Shown in pieces: positions 1-7,665 of a stretch of DNA of 24,278 bases. The notes under the pieces were generated by a model. That model saw only the letters and a program-made list of their open reading frames with translations, did not search any database and had not been told where the DNA came from. The stretch is from a virus, in the IMG/VR virus record IMGVR_UViG_3300006810_000371, positions 1 through 24,278 of that record; one strand, 5' to 3'. A program made the position numbers and the translations under genes. Position 1 is the stretch's first letter; every line of letters starts with the position of its first letter.

Positions 1-1
1 A

Positions 2-610
2 GCTACCCGTCCTGACTGGGATAAAGACCAGACACCTCAGGAAAAACTAGCCTCTATCCGTAGTTGGCATTTAGACCGTGGCTGGTCGGATATCGGTTAT
101 CATTTCGTCATTTTCAGAGATGGCACAGTCCTGACTGGTAGACCTATCGAAAAGGTTGGTGCTCACGTGAAAGGACATAACACAGGTACTATCGGTGTGT
201 CCCTTGAGGGTGGCTTTGGTTCTGCTACCACTGACTCTTTCTCGGATCACTTTACAGAAGAGCAAGAGAAAGCTTTAAGGGACTTGCTTAAAGACTTGCA
301 AAATAAGTACAGTGTTGATAAAATTACAGGGCATAACCAGTACGCAGCTAAGGCATGTCCGGGGTTTGACGTACCTACTTGGTTAAACAAGAAAGAGCCT
401 AGTAAACCCCGTGAGAAAGTTACTCAGTCTAAAACCGTACAGGCATCTGCTGTGACTATTGCTTCTGGTGCTGGTGCTGCTGTGTCTGCTATCGGTGTTC
501 TTGATGATGTATCCCAGTATATCATACTAGGCTTTGCTGGTATCATCATTCTGGCTGGTATGTTTATCATGAAAGAAAGAATCAAGGCATGGGCTAAGGG
601 TTGGAGATAA
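2..610 (+). CDS. Endolysin, N-acetylmuramoyl-L-alanine amidase (5' end outside window), with C-terminal membrane segment
   Basis: The gene runs in from the left edge, and the reading frame is open from base 2. The visible part aligns by eye with T7 lysozyme: a GYHFVIFRDGT strand, a KGHNTGTIGVSLEGG segment and a GHNQYAAKACPGFD segment. The last holds the second zinc His, the catalytic-type Lys and the zinc Cys. The first zinc His should lie roughly 20 residues upstream, outside the window. Enzymes of this Amidase_2 family cut the amide bond between MurNAc and the stem peptide. Unlike T7 lysozyme, the protein continues past the catalytic domain with a linker and about 50 residues holding a small-residue-rich hydrophobic stretch and a clear membrane helix (YIILGFAGIIILAGMFIM), then a basic tail. 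This suggests a membrane-tethered or holin-like endolysin. Its stop overlaps the start of the inner spanin. Confidence 0.9.
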   Translation, partial: ATRPDWDKDQTPQEKLASIRSWHLDRGWSDIGYHFVIFRDGTVLTGRPIEKVGAHVKGHNTGTIGVSLEGGFGSATTDSFSDHFTEEQEKALRDLLKDLQNKYSVDKITGHNQYAAKACPGFDVPTWLNKKEPSKPREKVTQSKTVQASAVTIASGAGAAVSAIGVLDDVSQYIILGFAGIIILAGMFIMKERIKAWAKGWR

Positions 611-846
611 TGTTCTTCTTCACTAGGATCAAACTGTATCTTCTTGTAGTCTTTGCTTTTGCAGCAGGCGTTCTTGGTGTATACTTCTCGGGTGTCCAGA
701 GAGGCATTGATAACAGCAGAAGTAAACTCGACAAGAAACGCCTAGACGATATCTCAACAGCAAAGAAGATAGAAGATGAAGTTGATGCTGACCCCTACCT
801 TGTTGATCGTGCTAACCAGTGGTTGCGCCATAAGGACAAACACTAG
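610..846 (+). CDS. Inner-membrane spanin (Rz-like)
   Basis: This 78-residue protein has one N-terminal membrane helix (about residues 9-30, LYLLVVFAFAAGVLGVYF) followed by a charged, helical, periplasm-facing segment rich in Lys, Arg, Asp and Glu. It ends in a DRANQWLRHKDKH tail. The size, topology and position directly after an endolysin fit an i-spanin, which couples to an outer-membrane lipoprotein to disrupt the outer membrane in the last step of lysis. The ATG at 610 overlaps the endolysin stop (TAATG). A TTG nine bases upstream is possible but less likely. The 3' end overlaps the next gene in another frame, as is common for Rz/Rz1 pairs. No database family was checked. Confidence 0.72.
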   Translation: MFFFTRIKLYLLVVFAFAAGVLGVYFSGVQRGIDNSRSKLDKKRLDDISTAKKIEDEVDADPYLVDRANQWLRHKDKH

Positions 847-991
847 TAGTTACTGCGATATAACATCTCCCATGTACTTCGATAAGTCTTCTGTCGTGCA
901 GTACTTATCAGTACATGACGAACAACTCCTCAAAGAAATTATTATTCACAATGAAAAACACAGAGCTATCTGTGGCGCTACTGATGCGTGA
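776..991 (+). CDS. Outer-membrane spanin lipoprotein (Rz1-like)
   Basis: This 71-residue protein starts inside the inner-spanin gene in a different frame and overlaps it by 71 bases. The N-terminus is a short lipoprotein-type signal: Lys2, a hydrophobic core (MLTPTLLIVLTSG) and Cys17 as the presumed lipidated residue. The -3 position is Thr instead of the usual Leu, so the lipobox is imperfect. The mature part would be about 55 residues. The overlapping i-spanin/lipoprotein arrangement is the classic Rz/Rz1 gene structure, and this supports the call more strongly than the sequence alone does. The product would sit in the inner leaflet of the outer membrane and bind the inner spanin across the periplasm. 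Confidence 0.68.
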   Translation: MKLMLTPTLLIVLTSGCAIRTNTSSYCDITSPMYFDKSSVVQYLSVHDEQLLKEIIIHNEKHRAICGATDA

Positions 992-1007
992 TTGGAAGGA
1001 TTGAACT

Positions 1008-4000
1008 ATGGCTGATATGGCTCTTATTAGCAAGCTACAGGCTCAAATTGCAGAGGCACAAAGGCGGTACAAGGAGGAGATGGATAAGGATGGCCAAGAC
1101 AGGAATGCCAATCCCGCTATTCTAGCTGCTCAGGTAAGGTCCCTCAAACAAAAACTAGCCGCTGCACAATCTGCCCCTGCTAGTACTGCTGGTACTACTA
1201 GTAATACTAGTAATACTGGTGGAAATACACTTCCAGCAGGATACCAATTACACACCAATCGTATCGGTAACACCAATACGTACAATTACCGTGTGAGTGG
1301 GCCTGACGGATTTAATAGTGGAGGACATGCTACTAAAGAGTTAGCTATTCAGGCTGCTATTGCTCATGCTTCCCCTGCTAGTACTACTGATACTACTGTT
1401 CCTGAGACGCCAGCAAAGTCCCCTGAGGAAATCACTCAGGGTGTAATAGATACTCAAACACAAATCCAGTCTGATCCTGCTGGCTACACTAAGCAGTACA
1501 GCGATGAGGTTATGTCGCTTACTTCTCAGCTAGATGCTTTGAACAGGGAGTACGGTGAGACCCCTACAGAAGAACAGAAGCAGGCTATCATTGCAAAGGA
1601 AAGAGAACTAGCTACTGCCCAAAGAAACTTGGGTACAGCTAAGCAGTACATGCAACAAGGACAGGTCAGTAGTGCTGCTGGTCTTATGTCTAGTGCTATG
1701 TCTGACCCTACGTCTATCATCACTGAGGCTACTCAAGGAACAATAGACACGGAAGGTACAGAGATTGCTGCTGGCACTGGACAAGTAACTGGTGAAGTCC
1801 CTTCTGCTACTGTTACAACTGGTATTGCTGGGGAGGCTGCTGAGGCTACTCCTGTTACTGCCACTACCTATGGTGCCACTACTGTTGGCACAGGGGCTAC
1901 TGCTGATGCTGCACAGGGTGTCGTATCTGATGAAGCACAGGTAACAGCCCAACAGGGTGCTATATCTTCCCTTGCAGAAGGCCAAGTATTTGATGAAGAT
2001 TACATCCAGCAAGTACAGGCAGGTACTCGTAAGGTAACCCCTGAGGAGTTGGTGGATTACGCAAGAGCCAACAATATTCCTACCTCTGAAGCTGCAAAGA
2101 TGCTTGAGCCTTACCTTAATGTACAGGCTGCTAAGTTTGTAGGAGAAACTCCTCAGGCAGAAGCACAGGATATCTACAGCTTAACTCCTACTCAGATAGC
2201 ACAACAGACTGCCACTAAGGTTCAGGATGCAGCAAAAGCTTCTGAGATTCCTACCGCTGAGGAAGCTATCACTAGTTACCAAAGCACAGTGCAGGGTGCT
2301 CAGGGTACTGTTGGTGCCAATGAGTTAGTTAACGCTAAAGACATTATTGGTGCAGAGAAGGCTATCACTGCTGTTGCTGCAACTATGGAAGCCCTTAACG
2401 AGGATGCTATCGCTGTTGCTGCTACAGGGTCTTTCTCTCAGGCTGCTCTTGCCAAGGCTGAACAGGGTACTGTCCCCCCGCAGGCTACTATCCAAGGACA
2501 GATGGCAAGCCTCATGGAGCAGTTTAATAACGGTACTCCTGCGTGGGCTGCTGGTGCTATGCGGGCTGCTAATGCTGCTATGGCTGCTCGTGGTCTTGGT
2601 GGTAGCTCTATGGCTGGTGCAGCTATCGTACAGGCTACTATGGAGGCTGCACTACCTATCGCTCAGGGTGATGCCCAAGCCTTCTTTGCAATGAATATGC
2701 AGAACCTGAACAACAGACAACAGGTTGCTCTGGCTAATGCTGCTGCACAACAAAACATTGAGCTAGCTAATCTGAATAATCAACAGCAGGTAGCTCTACA
2801 GAACAGTGCTAATGCCTTTTCTTTACAGTCTCAAAACCTGTCTAACCTACAGGCTGTAGTCTTGGCAAATGCTCAGTTAAAGTCAGCATTCCAGAATAAG
2901 ACACTTGATATCAACACTCAGTCGGCTTTGACTAACGCTGCTAGATATGCTGAGTCTGCTAACATTAACCTGAGTAATAGCCAGCAGGCTACCCTCCAGC
3001 GTTCTACTGAGAACTTACAGGTCGAACTAACAAACCTGTCGAATGCACAGCAGGCATCCCTAGCTAACCTTCAAGTTCGTGCTGCTCTTATTGGGCAGGA
3101 ACTAAGTAACGATCAACAGATGGCTGTCCTCCAGTCTACCCAAGACTTCGAGAGAGCTAACTTCGATGCTTCCGCTAAGCAACAGGCATTCCTCCAAGAC
3201 GCACAAGCAAAGGCTGCTCTTGAGGGAAGAGCTATGGACATTAGACAACAGACCCAGTTGTTTAACGTATCAGCTATCCTTGAAGAACGTCAGATTGAGC
3301 TTTCTAACGAACAGCAAACACGTCTCTTTAATAGCACCAATAAGCTTAGCATTGATATGGCTGAGTTGTCTAACAGACAGCAGACTGCTCTTGCCAATGC
3401 TCAGATTGAGGCTGCCCTTCGTGGTCAAGAGTTAAGCAACAAGCAACAGTCTGCCGTTCTTAACGCTGAGAGATTTGCAGAAGCAAATAACCTGACGTTC
3501 ACCACAGAGCAACAGACTAAGCTGTACAACTCCCAGCTTATGCAGACAGTCGGTATTGCTAACCTGAATAACAAACAGGCTGCTGCCCTACAGAATGCTG
3601 CTACTCTTGCTGGCATGGACATGGCGAACCTCAATAACCGTCAGCAGGCGGCTGTGGTAAATGCTCAGTCCTTCCTCCAGATGGATATGGCTAACCTGAC
3701 TAACGAACAGCAATCCGCTATGTTTACTGCTCAGGCACAACAACAGGTCCTTCTCTCTGACCAAGCCGCTGAGAATGCTGCACTACAGTTCAATGCTGCC
3801 TCTCAGAACCAGACGGATCAGTTCATGGCTACCCTCAGCTCTCAGATTAGTCAGTTCAATACAGCACAAAAGAATGCTATGGAACAGTTTAATGCTGATG
3901 AGGCTAATGCTATTGCACAGTTCAATGCAAGTCTTCAAAACCAGAGAGAACAGTTTAACGCAACGAACTCTCTTGTCATAGCACAAGCTAATGCCCAGTG

Positions 4001-4298
4001 GAGACAGGCAGTATCTACCACTGAGTTTGCTGCACAACACGAAGCTAACATGGCTGCTGCACAGGCTGCTAACGCTTTGACTACTGAGGCATTAGACCAG
4101 TTGTACCAGCGTGAGAGAGACCTGATGGCCTTCTCCTTTACAGCCTCTGAGTCCGCTATGGAAAGGATGGTGAATATTATCCTTGGAGATAAACAACTAG
4201 CGGCAGTCCGTGAGCAGATTAAAGCAGAAAAGCAGGCAGCTAACAGTGCTGCTTGGGGTGCTATTGCTGCTGAGGCTGTTAGCTTCATCTTTGGGTGA
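1008..4298 (+). CDS. Large repeat-containing virion protein (1096 aa; function unknown)
   Basis: No named family is recognised. Residues 1-60 are charged and probably helical. About residues 58-85 and 115-130 are Ser/Thr/Gly-rich linkers. Residues 130-560 are Ala/Thr/Gln-rich. From about residue 562 to 925 the protein consists of about 16 tandem 22-residue units with the core LSNxQQxALxNAQ. A run of shorter, roughly 11-residue units follows with recurring QFNA (about 925-985). The C-terminus has a helical segment and a short hydrophobic end. The extreme Gln/Asn/Ala content and hendecad-like spacing predict a very long alpha-helical or coiled-coil structure. It lies just after the lysis genes and before two wall hydrolases, so a virion fibre, needle or ejection-conduit role is plausible but inferred. 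AAGGA lies 7 bases before the ATG. Confidence 0.85.
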   Translation: MADMALISKLQAQIAEAQRRYKEEMDKDGQDRNANPAILAAQVRSLKQKLAAAQSAPASTAGTTSNTSNTGGNTLPAGYQLHTNRIGNTNTYNYRVSGPDGFNSGGHATKELAIQAAIAHASPASTTDTTVPETPAKSPEEITQGVIDTQTQIQSDPAGYTKQYSDEVMSLTSQLDALNREYGETPTEEQKQAIIAKERELATAQRNLGTAKQYMQQGQVSSAAGLMSSAMSDPTSIITEATQGTIDTEGTEIAAGTGQVTGEVPSATVTTGIAGEAAEATPVTATTYGATTVGTGATADAAQGVVSDEAQVTAQQGAISSLAEGQVFDEDYIQQVQAGTRKVTPEELVDYARANNIPTSEAAKMLEPYLNVQAAKFVGETPQAEAQDIYSLTPTQIAQQTATKVQDAAKASEIPTAEEAITSYQSTVQGAQGTVGANELVNAKDIIGAEKAITAVAATMEALNEDAIAVAATGSFSQAALAKAEQGTVPPQATIQGQMASLMEQFNNGTPAWAAGAMRAANAAMAARGLGGSSMAGAAIVQATMEAALPIAQGDAQAFFAMNMQNLNNRQQVALANAAAQQNIELANLNNQQQVALQNSANAFSLQSQNLSNLQAVVLANAQLKSAFQNKTLDINTQSALTNAARYAESANINLSNSQQATLQRSTENLQVELTNLSNAQQASLANLQVRAALIGQELSNDQQMAVLQSTQDFERANFDASAKQQAFLQDAQAKAALEGRAMDIRQQTQLFNVSAILEERQIELSNEQQTRLFNSTNKLSIDMAELSNRQQTALANAQIEAALRGQELSNKQQSAVLNAERFAEANNLTFTTEQQTKLYNSQLMQTVGIANLNNKQAAALQNAATLAGMDMANLNNRQQAAVVNAQSFLQMDMANLTNEQQSAMFTAQAQQQVLLSDQAAENAALQFNAASQNQTDQFMATLSSQISQFNTAQKNAMEQFNADEANAIAQFNASLQNQREQFNATNSLVIAQANAQWRQAVSTTEFAAQHEANMAAAQAANALTTEALDQLYQRERDLMAFSFTASESAMERMVNIILGDKQLAAVREQIKAEKQAANSAAWGAIAAEAVSFIFG
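2691..3780 (+). repeat. Tandem 22-residue (66-base) coding repeats
   Basis: These are in-frame repeats inside the 1096-residue gene. About 16 units of 22 residues share L(S/N)NxQQxALxNA, with Gln-Gln at a fixed place and Leu, Ala and Asn at regular offsets. Examples begin at NLNNRQQVALANAA, NLSNAQQASLANL, ELSNRQQTALANAQ and NLNNRQQAAVVNAQ. The DNA copies have diverged, so this is an old protein-level repeat and not a recent DNA expansion. A 22-residue period equals two hendecads, which suits a long, slightly right-handed helical bundle. Confidence 0.85.
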
Positions 4299-4303
4299 TA
4301 GAT

Positions 4304-5095
4304 ATGACTTACAAACCGTTCTACCTTAAAACTACTGCCTTAGCGGATGAATTAGTTCTTGCTGCTCTTGAGGGAGATACTGAGGTTACCAAGTCACTAA
4401 GGCCAGTGGCAAGACCAGAGGGGCTTATGTCTTCTCGTGCTCCGGGTAGGTCTCTGAGACCTATGGCTAGACCGGGAAGTATCTCTGATACCGCAAGCAT
4501 GGTGACAGAGGCTATCCGTGGGGCTGGAGAAAAGAGAGATAGGCTTCGTAGACCTGACGCTCCTGACTTAGGGGATGGTGAGCCTACAGAAGACATGATC
4601 GCTAAGTACCTTGCCTACATCGACGAGGTAAAAGAGTTTGAAGGGGAACTGAAAGAGTACAAGCCTAAACCGAGAAGTGAGGGGGCTTACTCTGAGGAAC
4701 TCGGAAGGTTTGGCTCTAGGCTCCGTATGTCTGAGTCAAGCAACAACTACCAAGAACAGATACAGTTGACAGATGGAAGGTACATGACAGGTGCTTTCCA
4801 GTTTGGTGACGCTAGATTGTCAGAGTACAAAAACGATACTGGTGAGTCTTTCACAAGGGATGAGTTTAAGAATGACAATGAACTACAGAACAAAGTATTC
4901 AAGTGGCACATAGCTGATATCGACAATTTGATTGATAGGCTTGACGCAGAGGGTTACAGCAGGGACGGTTTACGTGCTGTAGCTCACTTAGGTGGTAAGA
5001 CTGGTATGATGAAGTTTGTCAAGACTAGAGGTGGTTACAACCCGTCAGATGCTTTTGGTACGAGACTCTCGGACTACTACAACAAGTTTAAGTGA
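4304..5095 (+). CDS. Virion-associated transglycosylase-like peptidoglycan hydrolase
   Basis: This 263-residue protein has two parts. The N-terminal half holds MTYKPFYLKTTALADEL (1-17), a twofold SLRPxARP repeat (31-56), IRGA (71-74) and DMIAKYLA (97-104). These motifs recur in the next gene apart from the SLRPxARP repeat. The C-terminal half has RMSESSNNYQ with Glu144 placed like the catalytic Glu of SLT-type lytic transglycosylases. It continues with a GAFQFGDARLSEY segment, a WHIADID helix and a GLRAVAHLGG...YNPSDAFGTRLSDYY tail, a pattern I associate with phage transglycosylase-like domains. It probably cleaves glycan strands during DNA entry, replacing the transglycosylase domain that T7 carries in gp16. 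A GTG at 4295 would add three residues, but the match to the paralogue's start favours the ATG at 4304. Confidence 0.7.
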   Translation: MTYKPFYLKTTALADELVLAALEGDTEVTKSLRPVARPEGLMSSRAPGRSLRPMARPGSISDTASMVTEAIRGAGEKRDRLRRPDAPDLGDGEPTEDMIAKYLAYIDEVKEFEGELKEYKPKPRSEGAYSEELGRFGSRLRMSESSNNYQEQIQLTDGRYMTGAFQFGDARLSEYKNDTGESFTRDEFKNDNELQNKVFKWHIADIDNLIDRLDAEGYSRDGLRAVAHLGGKTGMMKFVKTRGGYNPSDAFGTRLSDYYNKFK

Positions 5096-5103
5096 GGTAG
5101 GAT

Positions 5104-5907
5104 ATGCCATACAAAACTCCTTACCTTCGTGCTACATCACTAGCGGATGAACTTACAGCTATTGCCACTGACCCTGAACTAATGGGAAGAAAGGCTAAGG
5201 CAAGTAGGTCGTATGGTATTGATACAAGCCTTATGCCTAGCACCAAGAGAGCTTTCGCTAAGTCTAAGCAGTCTCTTGTCAGTAGTATCCGGGGTGCCTT
5301 CGATAGGGATGAGTACTCCACAGAAGACTACCAACAAGAAGACCCCTTAGATATGACTGCTAAGTACATTGCTGGTATCTCTGACCCTGACTTAAAGAGA
5401 GAGATGGAAGGTATCATAGAGAAGGCAAGACTAGAGCAAGAAGCAAAGACAAGAGACGTAACCCCTCCTGTAAGCTTTGAGAATATCAGGACAGGTACCA
5501 CTGACTTTGGCTTTGAGATGGGTCCTGCTAGACCTAAAGTTCCAGAGCACATGGACACCCTCATGGCTATCATGGACAAGGCTGCTACTGCTACCTTTGG
5601 TGAAGGCTCTCGTATTGTTATCAAGTCAGGGGAAGGTCCTCACGGTTCTACCAGACACAGACAAGGACATGCGGCTGATATCGCAGTGTACAGACCTGAC
5701 GGTTCTCAAGTAACTGTTGCATCCCGTGATGCTAGGGCTTTCTTGACTAATGCTGCCCGTGCTGGTATACTTGGGATTGGTGCAGGAGAGGGCTACATGG
5801 GTGGTTCTCTGTTCCACTTAGACATCTTCCCCTTAGAGAGATACTCCCCAGAACAAGGCCAACGGTGGGGAACTCTCGGTCCGTCCATTCCAACTATATT
5901 CGATTAA
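5104..5907 (+). CDS. Virion-associated M15-type peptidase (putative peptidoglycan endopeptidase)
   Basis: This 267-residue protein has an N-terminal region related to the preceding gene: MPYKTPYLRATSLADEL at 1-17, IRGA at 62-65 and DMTAKYIA at 83-90. The C-terminal domain (about 140-267) carries the zinc-site pattern of M15 (VanY/DacB-like) peptidases: RHRQGHAADIAV at about 184-195, with His and Asp ligands, and FHLDIF at about 237-242 with the last His. Such enzymes cut D-Ala-containing peptide bonds in cell walls. The 8-base gap to the upstream gene and the shared N-terminal part suggest that both enzymes sit in the same virion sub-complex and act on the wall at infection. GAGG lies 6 bases before the ATG. 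Substrate specificity cannot be told from the sequence. Confidence 0.72.
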   Translation: MPYKTPYLRATSLADELTAIATDPELMGRKAKASRSYGIDTSLMPSTKRAFAKSKQSLVSSIRGAFDRDEYSTEDYQQEDPLDMTAKYIAGISDPDLKREMEGIIEKARLEQEAKTRDVTPPVSFENIRTGTTDFGFEMGPARPKVPEHMDTLMAIMDKAATATFGEGSRIVIKSGEGPHGSTRHRQGHAADIAVYRPDGSQVTVASRDARAFLTNAARAGILGIGAGEGYMGGSLFHLDIFPLERYSPEQGQRWGTLGPSIPTIFD

Positions 5908-5921
5908 GATAGGATACTACA

Positions 5922-6587
5922 ATGGCTTCGTTCGTATACGATAGACCTATTCCGGGGCAGTCCTTAACGGATGCACCTCGTAATGCCCGATATGAAAGAC
6001 CCCCTGAGATTGTTGACCCAGAAGATGCTCTTATGGTTCATCTTACTAGGCTTAACAAACCAGAGGCTATGAAGGGTATTATCAGTTTCGTTGAGGCTGG
6101 TGTTGACCTACAGACATTAGTTGAAGGGATTACTCGCAGTGCTGTTATGGCTGGAGTACACACGATTGATGTAAGCCTTATCGTTGCCCCTGTTATCCAT
6201 GAGTTTATTCGTAGTACTCTCGACATGGTAGGCGTTGACTATGACGAAGGCTTTGATGAGGATGAGGACGAAAAGAGACTCCAGATGTACACCAAAGCTA
6301 AGGCTCTTGCAGCCAGAGAGCTTATGGATATGGACAAGAAGGAAGGTCCTGTCGATCTAAAGTACGATGAGTTAATCGAAGAGATGAGTAAGGGTGTTCC
6401 TGAGGGTATGACCCAAGAGGAAGCCCAGCCAATGCCTGAGGAAGAAGCCCCTGCTCCTGCCCCACGTAGAGCAAGACCCTCTAACCCTGACCAGATGGAA
6501 CTTCCCTTAGGGGAACCTACCCAAGCCGCACCGGAACAGCAAGCAGAACCAGAAGAAAGAACTGGTCTTATGTCTAGGAGAGTATGA
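5922..6587 (+). CDS. Conserved virion-type protein, 221 aa (function unknown)
   Basis: No enzymatic motif is seen. The N-terminus MASFVYDRPIPGQSLTDAP is Pro-rich and extended. Residues about 35-105 form alternating helices with a conserved-looking hydrophobic core (GITRSAVMAG...IDVSLIVAPVIHEFI). A strongly acidic patch follows (YDEGFDEDEDEK, about 105-116). The C-terminal third is Pro/Glu/Ala-rich and probably disordered, ending in a short basic tail. The protein sits between two wall hydrolases and two large putative ejection proteins in one uninterrupted gene row, so a virion or assembly-chaperone role is likely. Its stop overlaps the next ATG (ATGA), which points to coupled translation. 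AGGA lies 7 bases before its ATG. Confidence 0.75.
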   Translation: MASFVYDRPIPGQSLTDAPRNARYERPPEIVDPEDALMVHLTRLNKPEAMKGIISFVEAGVDLQTLVEGITRSAVMAGVHTIDVSLIVAPVIHEFIRSTLDMVGVDYDEGFDEDEDEKRLQMYTKAKALAARELMDMDKKEGPVDLKYDELIEEMSKGVPEGMTQEEAQPMPEEEAPAPAPRRARPSNPDQMELPLGEPTQAAPEQQAEPEERTGLMSRRV

Positions 6588-7657
6588 TGAGTTTCTTAGC
6601 TGGATTTGTTCAACAGATGGATACTATTCGGGAACGTAATGATCGTTTCCGTGAGCAAGAGGCTGACCGTGCTGAGCGTCGAGAGATGTTCATGCAGAGG
6701 CTTATCGCTGAGCAGAAGAATGTACTTATTCCACACCTTCTTGAGTATGAATCTAAGAAAAATGAGTTTCTTGTAGAGCAGAAAAAAATACAGACAGCGT
6801 TGAAGACCAGCGGATTTAGTAACGCTACTATTGCTATCCTTACTTCTGCTGGTAAAGACGAAGAGGTTCTGTCGAGTATTATTGAGGCTAAGAAGGACGG
6901 TAGGTTCAACCCTTCTTCGGTAAGAGAGATTGATGAGTACGTTAAGAGTTACGCTGAGGAGAAAGGAGCAGATATCACGAAGATAGGGGAAAGCCTAGTG
7001 GCAGGTATCCGATACGGGGATATGAACGACCCAGCTAACCTTGAAGGTGTCATGGCTATCCGTCAAGTTCTTGAGAGTGATACTCCTATGGACGTAGCGA
7101 AAGAGGTAAGACAGCGACAGAGAAGAGCTATGGAGGTTCGCGCTGAGTTTGAGGAGGCTACGGCTGGTCTTGAGGGTATTCCTCTCAACGTGTCTGGTGT
7201 TAGAAGCTTGAAGGATACTGAGGATGCTCGCCTTCGTAGTATTATCCTCCAAACAGTAGCTGACCAAGTTGACCCCGGAAAGGTTAAGTTTGATGCTATG
7301 TCTGGGACTGCTAACTATGAGGGTGAGGATAACAATGTTCTACAACTCGCTAATAGAATCTATAATGATGTCTTAGACCAAGCGATGAGTCCTTCTGCTA
7401 CGACTGACCTTGAGACTATCAAGAGGTCTACTATCAATACCTTCTTGGGTAGAGCGGCTAAGCTTGATAAACCGAGCCTGTACCAAGCTTACGGTCTTCC
7501 TTACACTGGTGTCACAATCAATGTTAACGATGCTCTTAGATCCAGCAGTACTCCCGCAGCTATACCAGAAAGGAGCTTAGGGACACCGACAGGAACTCTT
7601 GCCAAAGACGAGACAGACGAAGAGCTTTACGAAAACTACAACTTGAACCTGCGCTGA
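6584..7657 (+). CDS. Putative internal virion (ejection) protein, 357 aa, coiled-coil N-terminus
   Basis: Family not recognised. Residues 10-75 are very rich in Arg, Glu and Gln (IRERNDRFREQEADRAERRE) and should form a long helix or coiled coil. The middle is mixed helical with no obvious catalytic motif. About the last 40 residues look disordered (Ser/Thr/Pro then acidic). Placement directly before the 1172-residue protein recalls T7 gp14/gp15, which precede gp16 and build the ejection conduit, but that parallel is positional only. Two consecutive ATGs (6584 and 6587) are possible starts. AGGAG ends 3 bases before the first and 6 before the second, so the second may be used. The start overlaps the upstream stop. 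Confidence 0.72.
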   Translation: MMSFLAGFVQQMDTIRERNDRFREQEADRAERREMFMQRLIAEQKNVLIPHLLEYESKKNEFLVEQKKIQTALKTSGFSNATIAILTSAGKDEEVLSSIIEAKKDGRFNPSSVREIDEYVKSYAEEKGADITKIGESLVAGIRYGDMNDPANLEGVMAIRQVLESDTPMDVAKEVRQRQRRAMEVRAEFEEATAGLEGIPLNVSGVRSLKDTEDARLRSIILQTVADQVDPGKVKFDAMSGTANYEGEDNNVLQLANRIYNDVLDQAMSPSATTDLETIKRSTINTFLGRAAKLDKPSLYQAYGLPYTGVTINVNDALRSSSTPAAIPERSLGTPTGTLAKDETDEELYENYNLNLR

Positions 7658-7665
7658 GGTTAACT

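Noticed and set aside
2347-2694. 115-codon Leu-rich plus-strand ORF inside the repeat-protein gene
   Set aside because: Frame-shifted reading of GCT/CAG-rich codons gives runs of Leu. No ribosome site or conserved motif.
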